DNA from: Woeseiaceae bacterium
GTDB taxonomy: Bacteria; Pseudomonadota; Gammaproteobacteria; Steroidobacterales; Woeseiaceae
NCBI GenBank assembly: GCA_030066735.1
Contig: JASJBB010000061.1
Location: forward strand, 1-64,000
Reading direction: 5' to 3'
Length of the DNA: 64,000 nt
This document shows positions 10,118-18,842 of the stretch, one piece after another. The notes beneath the pieces were generated by a model. That model did no database searches, was not told the DNA's origin, and saw only the letters and a program-made list of their open reading frames with translations. Both the position numbers and the translations under genes were made by a program. Every line of letters starts with the position of its first letter. Positions within the stretch are counted from its first letter, which is position 1.

Positions 10118-11907
10118 TCGGCTTCGGCGAGTGCTCGCGCGCGCGCCGCGAGCGCCTTCAGGCGCTTCTTGTCGAGAACGTCGCCCACTGCATCAGCCAG
10201 TGCAGGCTCGCTAAGGTCCGCTACCGCATCCCGCCACGCCTGGCCAACCTCGTAGGGTACCCCCTCGAGGCGGGCCGGTACGCCCCGGCGGGCCCGGAAC
10301 GCACGGTCATGGTTAACCAGCATGAGCTGCCACCAATCCAGGCTGTAGAGAATGTCTTCGCCACCGCGACCCTCGTTGTAGATCAGGGTGTCGAATACGA
10401 ACATTGCATTCCATTGCTCCTGCAATGCACACCAGGCCGCGCCACCGCGGCCGTCCGCCTGGCGCTCGAGTTCATCGATGAAATTCTTCGGGTGAAACCG
10501 TAACGACCCGTCGTCGCCGTCGATCTCGCGCACGACGGCAACCGGCACCATCTCGAGATCGATCAGCTGGTCCAGTCGGTACGCCACAACCTCGGGGTAG
10601 AAACCCTTGCCCTGGCGCTTGTCGAACACCGCCTCGAGCGTATAGGTGCCGTCGCTGACCGTGACGATGTCCTGACCGGAGTCGGATTCGCGCCGGGAAA
10701 CGATGTCGCCACTGCCAAGCACGGCCTCGATCTGCTCGAAACTCATCCTGCCTTGCGGCCGCGTGCCGACATTGCGCGGGCGCGGCTGGGCCAGAGTCGT
10801 GCTGCCGTCCTGGTTGACCGCCGACACGCCGTCGGCGTCGATCACGAGTACGTTGGCGCTGCCGCCATAGTAGTTATTGAGCATGCCGGTATCGATCTGA
10901 ATGATCCGGCCATCGAGCCGCTCCAGCACCTGCCGGCCGGGCGTTGGCGTGTGGCCGATGACAACGCGGTTGGCGCCGATCGCCTGCAGTACGCCCGCCA
11001 GTTTGTCCGACTCGATCAGCTCGCTGCAGACGACATTGCCGCGGTACCACAGCGGTCCCTCCAGGTCGTGAAGACTGGACGCACCGAGCTGTTTCACGGC
11101 TTCGATCGACATCAGCACATCGGCGCTGGTGTCCAGCGCCGGCATGTGCCGCGCGAGTATGGCCGGGTGATCATGAAAATTGTCGGTTGGCAGGAGTATG
11201 CCTTCGGCGAACAGGGCCTCTGCGTGACGCATGTATTCGCCCATCTCACCGATCAGCCGGCCGTTGACGCCTTCGAGGCCGATCTCTTCGACCATTGGCG
11301 ACAGCCCTCCGTGCACGAATGCGGTGCCGTTAACAACCACGATGGCGGGCTTGCCCAGGAGCCAGGCGCCGTACTTGCCGTCGCTTGCAAACGCGCGTCG
11401 ATGGGCGAAATACCCCGCCGGGAATTTCTGCCGAAACAGGGTGGCCAGGCCTTCGGGCGACTGGCCGCCAGGCGCTCGGGCCCGGGCGTACTCCTGGAAC
11501 CAGCGCTCTCGCTCCCCGGCCGTTTCTTCGTCGGCGAATGCGGCGTATTCGCTCGACGAGACGTAACGCAGATCGCCAACGAGGTTCATCGCCTCGTGAT
11601 TACCGATCAGCACGTGAACCTTGCCGCCCGCCAAATCGGCCTCGATCTCCAGCTGCATCAGCAGATCCATTGCCCGCCTGGAGTCGGGCCCGCGATCGAG
11701 GATGTCGCCGACGATGACCAGATGCGCAGACCCGGCCGCCCACGACAATTGCTCGTCCACGACGCTGGCCTTTTGCATGGCTTCGACCATCGCGTCGTAC
11801 GCGCCGTGAATATCGGCAACCGCCACGACCCGGGAGACACCGTCATATTGCCACTGGTTGGCCTGCGCCGGCATTGTGGCCAGCAGCAACCAGGCCAGTA
11901 GCAACAT
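10114..11907 (-). CDS. Exported calcineurin-like metallophosphoesterase with C-terminal kinase-like domain
   Basis: VADIHGAYD, VGDILDRGPDS, LIGNHEAMN, VIGHTPTPG; signal peptide MLLLAWLLLATMPAQA; C-terminus EVVAYRLDQLIDLEMVPVAVVREI...MFVFDTLIYNEGRGGEDILY...LMLVNHDRAF. ORF-track start 12693 rejected because it overlaps the divergent gene. Confidence 0.75.
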   Translation of the reverse strand: MLLLAWLLLATMPAQANQWQYDGVSRVVAVADIHGAYDAMVEAMQKASVVDEQLSWAAGSAHLVIVGDILDRGPDSRRAMDLLMQLEIEADLAGGKVHVLIGNHEAMNLVGDLRYVSSSEYAAFADEETAGERERWFQEYARARAPGGQSPEGLATLFRQKFPAGYFAHRRAFASDGKYGAWLLGKPAIVVVNGTAFVHGGLSPMVEEIGLEGVNGRLIGEMGEYMRHAEALFAEGILLPTDNFHDHPAILARHMPALDTSADVLMSIEAVKQLGASSLHDLEGPLWYRGNVVCSELIESDKLAGVLQAIGANRVVIGHTPTPGRQVLERLDGRIIQIDTGMLNNYYGGSANVLVIDADGVSAVNQDGSTTLAQPRPRNVGTRPQGRMSFEQIEAVLGSGDIVSRRESDSGQDIVTVSDGTYTLEAVFDKRQGKGFYPEVVAYRLDQLIDLEMVPVAVVREIDGDDGSLRFHPKNFIDELERQADGRGGAAWCALQEQWNAMFVFDTLIYNEGRGGEDILYSLDWWQLMLVNHDRAFRARRGVPARLEGVPYEVGQAWRDAVADLSEPALADAVGDVLDKKRLKALAARARALAEAD

Positions 11908-11991
11908 CGTCGTTACAAGGGCTTTATGCAAAGTGAGCGAATCCCGACTAGAATGACGGCAGCCGCTGGAACTGCCCGTCAAGAGGTTGTG

Positions 11992-13038
11992 ATGCTGTTT
12001 CGACATTGGACCGTAGCTTTCGTCGCGTTGTTCCTCGCCGCAGGCGTGGCAAACGCCAAGGATATCAGGGAATACGACCCGCTGTTCTCCGCTCACGACA
12101 CGCTGAAGATCGAAGTCGAGGGGCCGTTCGCCTTCCTGGCGCGCGAGCGTCCCGACGAGGAGGAGGCCGAGGGCAAAGTCCGGTTCACCAATGCCGACGG
12201 CGAGACCATCGAGTTCGACGTGCAGGTTCGCGCACGCGGTAACTGGCGGCGCAATCCCGAGATTTGCGATTTCCCGCCGCTCAGAATCAACTTCAGAAAG
12301 TCGCAGACCGATGACACGCTGTTCCACAAGCAGGACAAGATCAAGCTCGTCACCCACTGCAACAACACGAACCGCTACGCGCAGGCTGTCGTCAGCGAGT
12401 ATCTCGCCTACCGCATCTACAACGCCCTGACCGATTACAGTTTCCGGGTGCGGCTGGTCGACATTACGTACGTCTACACGGACCGCGAAAAATCGGATAA
12501 TTCCTACGCCGTGCTCATCGAGCACAAGGAACGCCTTGGCAAGCGCATTGACGGTGAGACGGTCATGACCGAGCGCGTGCCGGTCGGCTCGATTTATCCG
12601 CAAAACCTGAATCTCGCCTCGATGTTCCAGTACTTCATCGGCAACACGGATTTCTCGCCGGTTGCGGCGCCACCGGACGAAGAGTGTTGCCACAACCAGG
12701 CGTTATTCACGAGCGAGGAAGGTCCCTATCGGACGATACCGTTCGACTTCGACCAGACCGGCCTCGTTGACGCCAAGCACGCGGCGCCCAACCCGCGCTT
12801 CGGCATCTCGACCGTCAAGGTGCGGCTCTATCGCGGCCGCTGCGTGAACAACGAACTGTTGCCGGAGACGTTGCAGCACTTTCGTGACAAGCGCCCGGAG
12901 ATCGAAGCGCTGATCGAGAACCAGCCGGAGCTGACGCCACCGACGAAGCGCAACCTGCTCAAGTACGTCGATTCCTTCTACGGCGTCATCGACAAGCCGC
13001 GGCGCGTCAAGTACCGCATTACCGACAACTGCCTGTAA
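11992..13038 (+). CDS. Exported CotH-like/atypical kinase-fold protein
   Basis: Signal peptide MLFRHWTVAFVALFLAAGVANA; VRARGNWRR, MFQYFIGNTDFS, PFDFDQTGLVD motifs resembling CotH/atypical kinase catalytic motifs. Confidence 0.6.
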   Translation: MLFRHWTVAFVALFLAAGVANAKDIREYDPLFSAHDTLKIEVEGPFAFLARERPDEEEAEGKVRFTNADGETIEFDVQVRARGNWRRNPEICDFPPLRINFRKSQTDDTLFHKQDKIKLVTHCNNTNRYAQAVVSEYLAYRIYNALTDYSFRVRLVDITYVYTDREKSDNSYAVLIEHKERLGKRIDGETVMTERVPVGSIYPQNLNLASMFQYFIGNTDFSPVAAPPDEECCHNQALFTSEEGPYRTIPFDFDQTGLVDAKHAAPNPRFGISTVKVRLYRGRCVNNELLPETLQHFRDKRPEIEALIENQPELTPPTKRNLLKYVDSFYGVIDKPRRVKYRITDNCL

Positions 13039-13041
13039 ACG

Positions 13042-13998
13042 TCAGTGTTGCAGGTCTTCGGTCAGCCAGTCGTTGACGATCTTGCTGACGCGCGGGTGAA
13101 TGTAATAGCCGATCGAACTGTGCGGGTTTGATTTGCCGTAGCGCACGGCCAGGTTGTAGATGCGGTAGTCGCGCACCTCGCTGACCAGCCGCTGGTCCAG
13201 CATCTTCTTGAAATCGTCGGCCAGCGTATTGTCATGACAGGTGTAGTCATCTTCGGCCGCCACGTTGTGCCAGGAGATCACATTGGTCGGATAGCGCGCG
13301 CTCGGATGTTCGCCGGCGCCTTTCAGGTGTTTGCGGATATAGTGGTCGCCCAGCGGTGCGCCGAGCGTTACCCACGCCTCAACCTTGCGCCCTCCATAGC
13401 GTGCAACCAGTTGCTCGTCGTGCGACAGCTCCCAAAGCACGTCGTAGGCGATGATGCAGCCGAGCCCGTGCGACATCAGCAAGACCCTGCCATCGCGCCC
13501 CAGCGCCTCGCACAGCTTCTTGCGCACCCGCTCGCGCACCTTTTCGGCGTAGTCGGTCTTGCCCGCAAGGTACTCTGCAGCCTCGCGTGACACCATCCGG
13601 ATCAGCGGCAGCGTCAGCCCGATTGCACCCAGCACCGGCGCGAGCATGTCGGCTGCAAACTCGCGCAACGCGGACTTGCCCGGCACCCGGTCATACTGGC
13701 GGATGCTGAACTTCTTGCGTGGCTGGATCTGCCGCAGCGCCGCATGCGCATTGCGGCGATCGCCGATGTCGAGCTTCTGGTCGTAGCGCCTGCCAAGGCC
13801 CTCCAGGTAGGCGTTGGTAATGTCGCCGTAATACCCCAGTTCCACCCGTGCCTGTTCCAGCAGCGGCACGGTGTCGGGGTAATCGCGCCGGACGCCGGCG
13901 CGCATAGCCCGGTAGGAAATGTCGAGCAGGTCGTCCTCGGCCGGCTTGAAGTCCCGACCGTGCACGACCACGATGCTGCAGTCGCTACTGGTACTCAT
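13042..13998 (-). CDS. Alpha/beta hydrolase-like protein
   Basis: IVVVHGRDFKP and nucleophile-elbow-like LLMSHGLGCIIAYDVLWEL; overlaps DUF4956-like stop by 14 nt. Confidence 0.55.
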   Translation of the reverse strand: MSTSSDCSIVVVHGRDFKPAEDDLLDISYRAMRAGVRRDYPDTVPLLEQARVELGYYGDITNAYLEGLGRRYDQKLDIGDRRNAHAALRQIQPRKKFSIRQYDRVPGKSALREFAADMLAPVLGAIGLTLPLIRMVSREAAEYLAGKTDYAEKVRERVRKKLCEALGRDGRVLLMSHGLGCIIAYDVLWELSHDEQLVARYGGRKVEAWVTLGAPLGDHYIRKHLKGAGEHPSARYPTNVISWHNVAAEDDYTCHDNTLADDFKKMLDQRLVSEVRDYRIYNLAVRYGKSNPHSSIGYYIHPRVSKIVNDWLTEDLQH

Positions 13999-14635
13999 CC
14001 TCGCCTGCATCCCTGCGCGTCATCATCGTCAGGAAACGTCCCGACAGCGTCTTGCCATACTCGAGCCGCCAGATTCCGAGTGTCGCGAACACGAACGCCA
14101 TCGATATGACGGTCGCCACCCCGAGCGCGCCGATACCCGAGCCGAGGCCGATCGCGATGGCGACGAATATGTACATCGCGTCCGACGGCTGCTTCAGCGC
14201 AAACCGGAAGCGCACGGCCGCCACGATCCCCGCCAGGCTGAACGCGAGCGCCAGGCTGTTGAGCACGATCATGGAGATACCGGTAACGACGACCGGCAGG
14301 ATCATGATCGTCTGTACGAACGACTGGTCGATGCGCCGTGCCCGGCTGGTGATGAAATAGGCCCACGAGACCGGGATCGTCAGGATGATTGCGCCGACGC
14401 TGGCGATCGCCAGTTGCACCGCGCCGTGCGGCGAGCGAACCGTCCGCTCGACGGATGAGTAGATGGGCTCGAAGCCGTCCGTGTTGGACTGGGCCAGGAA
14501 TTCGATGCCGCCAATGGGGAAATACTGGTTCAGCGCCGGGTACCTGGCCAGCAGGTACCACATCGAACCCACCCAGAAGCTGTAGTAAATAACTATCAGC
14601 GTCAGCGGAATTCCCAATCCACCGGATCTTCGCAC
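13985..14635 (-). CDS. DUF4956-like membrane protein
   Basis: Several TM segments; LALAFSLAGIVAAVRFRFALKQPSDAMYIFVAIAIGLGSGIGALGVA matches the DUF4956 style. Confidence 0.65.
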   Translation of the reverse strand: MRRSGGLGIPLTLIVIYYSFWVGSMWYLLARYPALNQYFPIGGIEFLAQSNTDGFEPIYSSVERTVRSPHGAVQLAIASVGAIILTIPVSWAYFITSRARRIDQSFVQTIMILPVVVTGISMIVLNSLALAFSLAGIVAAVRFRFALKQPSDAMYIFVAIAIGLGSGIGALGVATVISMAFVFATLGIWRLEYGKTLSGRFLTMMTRRDAGEDEYQ

Positions 14636-14755
14636 GTTTCTTCTCCCCCTCGGGTTGCGACAAGATACCGCCCGATAATCACTACATCAAATGCCGCGCA
14701 GCGTTAAGTCGGCAATGGTAGGCTATGCGGCGTTTTTGACTACGCCCCTAATCCC

Positions 14756-15733
14756 ATGCCCCATTCCGTTCAGCTGCTCGGTATTTCCAACGCCATCGTC
14801 GACATTCTCGCGCACGTCGACGAGGACTTCCTGAACGCCGTCGGCGCCGTGCCCGGCTCGATGACTCTCGTGGACATGGACAGGGCTCGCGAGATTTATG
14901 CGCAGATGGGGCCGGCAACCGAGATGTCCGGCGGGTCCGTCGCCAACACGATTGCCGGATTCGCCAACCTTGGCGGGTCGAGCGCCTACATTGGCCGGGT
15001 CAAGGCCGATCAGCTCGGCGGCATCTTCAATCACGACATGCGCTCACTCGGTGTCGACGTGCGCCTCGATGCCGCGAGCGACGGTGCGCCGACAGCGCGC
15101 AGCCTGATCCTGATCACCGAAGACGGGCAGCGCACGATGCAGACCTATCTCGGCGCCTGCACCGAGCTGAGCGTCGCAGACATCACGCCGCAAACCATGG
15201 GCACGCCCAGGGCGGTGCTCATCGAGGGCTATGTCTGGGATTTGCCCGAGGGACCGGACCTGACAGCCAGGGCCATCGAGATCGCGAAGCGGAACGGCAC
15301 CGCGGTAGCGTTGTCATTATCGGATTCGTTCTGCGTCGAACGGCACCAGGACTCGTTCGAACATGCCATTCGAAACGGCGTGGACATCGTCGTTGCCGAC
15401 GAAGACGAAGTAGCCGCACTGGTCGGTACCGATTCTTACGATGACACGCTCGAGGCCCTCGAAGGGTACGACAACCTGTTCGCGATGACGCGTTCGGCAC
15501 AGGGCTCGGTAATCGTGCACGGCGACGAACGTATCGTGCAACCCGCGACACCAGTGAATGAGGTCGTCGATACGACAGGCGCCGGCGATGCCTACACGGC
15601 CGGCTTCCTCTATGGCTGGGTGAATGACATGCCGCTGTCCGAATGCGCGAAAATCGGTACCTTCTGCGGCACCACCGTGGTGCAGCAGCTCGGCGCCCGT
15701 ATCGAACCGGGGTTGCTCGACAGCTACTCCTGA
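14756..15733 (+). CDS. PfkB-family adenosine kinase-like protein
   Basis: GISNAIVDILAHVDEDFL, SGGSVANTIAGFANLGG, DTTGAGDAYTAGFLYG motifs. Confidence 0.88.
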   Translation: MPHSVQLLGISNAIVDILAHVDEDFLNAVGAVPGSMTLVDMDRAREIYAQMGPATEMSGGSVANTIAGFANLGGSSAYIGRVKADQLGGIFNHDMRSLGVDVRLDAASDGAPTARSLILITEDGQRTMQTYLGACTELSVADITPQTMGTPRAVLIEGYVWDLPEGPDLTARAIEIAKRNGTAVALSLSDSFCVERHQDSFEHAIRNGVDIVVADEDEVAALVGTDSYDDTLEALEGYDNLFAMTRSAQGSVIVHGDERIVQPATPVNEVVDTTGAGDAYTAGFLYGWVNDMPLSECAKIGTFCGTTVVQQLGARIEPGLLDSYS

Positions 15734-16455
15734 GGCACCGCGAGCGCAACCAGGTCGCGGCGGCTGTCATTACGAATCTCGGGATCGGGCGCCAGGAAAA
15801 CGCGCCGATCGCGCACTTCGTCGACCCAGGGCAGCTCCTGCGGCACGTACTTGTAGTTGCTGCATGTGACGATGTACTGGCCGAATATGCGGAAGAACTC
15901 GTTGCTGCCGACGTTGGGATCGTCGATGACGCGCTGGCAATCGCCATGGACGAGCACCCGGCGTCCGAGCTGGTCTCTTTCGACGTTTTCCCAGATCGGT
16001 TTTTTCACCGGGGCGCGTGACGGCCGGAACTGTTCGGCAGCGGCTCGGCGCCTGGCGTCGAATACCGGGTTTACGGACCAGGTCTTCTGGCCTTCGGCGA
16101 CGACGGCAGCGACGACCTCGTCCATTTCCGCGTACCAGTCGGGCGCTGCCGGCGCCGGCTCGTCGGGCGGGTCGTCCGGAACAGTTGACTCTGCAATCTC
16201 CGCCAGTTCCGGCAATTCCCTGGGCGTATCTTCGACGATCAGCGGTTCAAGCAGTTCGACAGGCGGCCGTGGCGCCTCGACCTCGGGTGGCGCCACTAGC
16301 GTGACTTCGAGCTCATCGATCGGCTTGTCGTCAGCCGTGAATTCGGTCGTGATAATGAAAGTGACGATTGCGAACCCGGCGATGGCCAGGCTCGCGATCA
16401 GCCTCGTGCGCGTACCGCGCTGCCAGTCCGGATGGGTTGCGAGCTCCCTATACAC
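15724..16455 (-). CDS. Membrane-anchored Pro-rich protein of unknown function
   Basis: One N-terminal TM segment, Pro/Glu-rich linker, C-terminal HGDCQRV...VTCSNYKYVPQELPW; GTG start overlaps upstream ALDH-like stop by 8 nt. Confidence 0.6.
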   Translation of the reverse strand: MYRELATHPDWQRGTRTRLIASLAIAGFAIVTFIITTEFTADDKPIDELEVTLVAPPEVEAPRPPVELLEPLIVEDTPRELPELAEIAESTVPDDPPDEPAPAAPDWYAEMDEVVAAVVAEGQKTWSVNPVFDARRRAAAEQFRPSRAPVKKPIWENVERDQLGRRVLVHGDCQRVIDDPNVGSNEFFRIFGQYIVTCSNYKYVPQELPWVDEVRDRRVFLAPDPEIRNDSRRDLVALAVPQE

Positions 16456-17332
16456 CTATCGGGTGCCAGGTCGTCTTCACTTCCTGGGTATCTCGAATCA
16501 GGTACGGATGCTGGGCGCTGTCGCTGGCCCAGTCGGTCTTCGTTCGTGCGATGACATGCTTGATGTTGTCGGCAGCAGCCTCCTGCACCGAGCGGGCCAC
16601 CTTGCGGCCACCATCGCAGTAAACGACCGCGTTGACGTCCATGTGCGATGCAAACTGTCCAGTGAGTTCGTCGCGATAGCCAGTCAGGATATTGACGACG
16701 CCGGCGGGAACGTCCGACGCGTGCAGGACCTCGGCAAAACTGACTGCGGACAGCGGCAACGTTTCAGAGGCCAGCACAACGCAGGTATTGCCGCCCACGA
16801 TCGTCGGCGCGATGTTCGAGATCAGCCCCAGCAGGCCGCTGTCGTTCGGCGCCAGCATCGAGACGACGCCGGTCGGCTCGAGTATCGAGAAATTGAAGTG
16901 CGACGAGCTGACTGGGTTCACGGCGCTGAACACCTGCTGGTACTTGTCCGCCCAGCCGGCGAAATAGATCAGCCGGTCGATTGACGCGTCGACCTCTTTG
17001 TCCGCCGCGCGCGCCGTGGCGCCTTGCAGCACCAGCTCGCTGATGAACTGCTCGCGCCGTCCCTCCAGCATTTCGGCGATGCGATAAAGGATCTGGCCGC
17101 GCAGGTAGGCCGACGCCTTCGCCCACCCCGGCTGCGCCTTGCGGGCCGCAACGACCGCATTGCGGAAATCCTTGCGGCTGCCGCGGCATACGTTCGCGAT
17201 GACGGCGCCACGCTTGTCTTCGAGCGTGAAATAACGGCCCGACTCGGTGCGCGGGAATTTGCCGTTAATGTAGATCTTGTAGGTCTTGGCGACGCTGAGA
17301 CGACCGCTGCCCGACTGCTTTTTCGCTGCCAT
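16448..17332 (-). CDS. Truncated aldehyde dehydrogenase-like protein (N-terminal NAD-binding part only)
   Basis: YINGKFPRTESGRYF...SRKDFRNAVVAARKAQPGWAKASAYLRGQILYRIAEMLEGRREQF; ends TTWHPIGV before any catalytic-Cys region. The 701-aa ORF start is out-of-frame readthrough of the neighbouring gene. Confidence 0.78.
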   Translation of the reverse strand: MAAKKQSGSGRLSVAKTYKIYINGKFPRTESGRYFTLEDKRGAVIANVCRGSRKDFRNAVVAARKAQPGWAKASAYLRGQILYRIAEMLEGRREQFISELVLQGATARAADKEVDASIDRLIYFAGWADKYQQVFSAVNPVSSSHFNFSILEPTGVVSMLAPNDSGLLGLISNIAPTIVGGNTCVVLASETLPLSAVSFAEVLHASDVPAGVVNILTGYRDELTGQFASHMDVNAVVYCDGGRKVARSVQEAAADNIKHVIARTKTDWASDSAQHPYLIRDTQEVKTTWHPIGV

Positions 17333-17334
17333 GA

Positions 17335-18804
17335 CTACGCCTCCAGCCTCAGGTAAGCGTCCAGCCCGTGCAGGCCGCCCTCGCGGCCGACGCCGCTTTC
17401 CTTGTAACCGCCAAACGGCGAGGTTGGATCGAACTTGTTGAACGTGTTCGCCCAGATGACGCCCGCGCGCACGCTCTGGGTCATCCTGAAGATTTTCGCA
17501 CCCTTGTCGGTCCAGACGCCGCCCGACAGGCCGTACGGCGTGTTGTTGGCCTTGGTCAGCGCCTCGTCGAAGGTGCGGAAGGTCTGTATCGCGAGCACCG
17601 GTCCGAAGATCTCCTCCTGGACAACGCGATTCGACTGCGAGACCCCCGTGAAGATCGTCGGCCGGCACCAGTAACCTTCTTTCGGCACCTTGCAGGAACT
17701 CTGGTACATCGTGCCGCCCTCTTCCTGCCCGATGGCAAGGTAACGCTCGATCGTCTCGAGCTGCCGGGCGGAGTTGATGGCGCCGATGTCGGTGTTCTTG
17801 TCGAGCGGGTCGCCGACGATCAGCGTCTCCATCCGGTCCTTCAGCTTCTGGATGACCTCGTCGGCCACGGATTCCTGGACGAACAGCCGCGAACCCGCGC
17901 AGCAGACGTGTCCCTGGTTGAAGAAAATGCCGTTGACGATGCCCTCCACGGCCTGGTCGATCGCGGCGTCGGCGAAGACGATGTTGGCCGCCTTGCCGCC
18001 CAGTTCGAGCGTGTACTTCTTGCCGGTACCGGCCAGCGCTTTCATGATGACGCGCCCGACCTCGGTCGACCCCGTAAACGCGACCTTGTCGACGCCCGGA
18101 TGACCGACCACAGCCGCACCCGTCTCCCCGGCCCCGGTCACGATATTCACAACGCCGTCGGGCAGGCCCGCGTCGCGCACGACCTCGGCGAGTTTCAGCG
18201 CCGTCAGCGGCGTCGTCTCGGCCGGCTTGAGCACGACGGTATTGCCGCAGGCCAGCGCCGGCGCCAGCTTCCAGGCCGCCATCAGCAGCGGGAAATTCCA
18301 CGGGATGACCTGCCCGGCGACGCCGAGCGGCCGCACCTTGCGCCCCGGGAACGCATACTCGAGCTTGTCCGCCCAGCCCGCGTAGTAGAAGAAATGCGCC
18401 GCGGCCAGCGGCACGTCGATATCGCGCGATTCCCGAATCGGCTTGCCGCCGTCGAGCGACTCGATGGCGGCAAACTCGCGCGCGCGCTCCTGCATGATGC
18501 GGGCGATGCGGTAGATGTACTTGCCGCGTTCGGCCGGCTTTATTCGCGACCACTTGCCATAGGCTTTGCGCGCGGCCTTGACGGCCTTGTCCACATCGGC
18601 CTCGCTGGCGAGCGCCACGCGACTGAGTTTCTCCTCGGTCGCGGGATTGATCGTATCGAAGTACCTGCCTTTCTCGGGCGCCAAGAAGTTACCGTCGATA
18701 AAAAGGCCGTAGCGTTTCTTGACCTTGATGTGATCGGTGCTCTCCGGTGCGGGCGAGTATTGCCAACCGTCATCGAAAGCCAGTTTGTTTTCGGGTGTCG
18801 CCAT
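17335..18804 (-). CDS. Aldehyde dehydrogenase
   Basis: IPWNFPLLMAAWKLAPALACGNTVVLKPAE, LELGGKAANIVF, FFNQGHVCCAGSRLFV catalytic Cys motif. Confidence 0.92.
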   Translation of the reverse strand: MATPENKLAFDDGWQYSPAPESTDHIKVKKRYGLFIDGNFLAPEKGRYFDTINPATEEKLSRVALASEADVDKAVKAARKAYGKWSRIKPAERGKYIYRIARIMQERAREFAAIESLDGGKPIRESRDIDVPLAAAHFFYYAGWADKLEYAFPGRKVRPLGVAGQVIPWNFPLLMAAWKLAPALACGNTVVLKPAETTPLTALKLAEVVRDAGLPDGVVNIVTGAGETGAAVVGHPGVDKVAFTGSTEVGRVIMKALAGTGKKYTLELGGKAANIVFADAAIDQAVEGIVNGIFFNQGHVCCAGSRLFVQESVADEVIQKLKDRMETLIVGDPLDKNTDIGAINSARQLETIERYLAIGQEEGGTMYQSSCKVPKEGYWCRPTIFTGVSQSNRVVQEEIFGPVLAIQTFRTFDEALTKANNTPYGLSGGVWTDKGAKIFRMTQSVRAGVIWANTFNKFDPTSPFGGYKESGVGREGGLHGLDAYLRLEA

Positions 18805-18816
18805 AGTTCTGAACCT

Positions 18817-18842
18817 GTAGGAGCCCGCCCCGGCGGGCGATC
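18817..18842 (+). repeat. REP-like palindrome at deoC stop
   Basis: GTAGGAGCCCGCCCCGGCGGGCGATC: GTAG tetranucleotide plus GCCCGCC/GGCGGGC hairpin; near-identical inverted copy at 40170-40197. Confidence 0.75.

Noticed and set aside
11908-12693. N-terminal extension of the metallophosphoesterase ORF
   Set aside because: Overlaps the divergent signal-peptide-bearing gene and its promoter region; a clear signal peptide start exists at 11907.
17333-18553. N-terminal part of the 701-aa ORF 16448-18553
   Set aside because: Out-of-frame Gly/Arg/Ala-rich translation of the full-length ALDH gene; not a real fusion.
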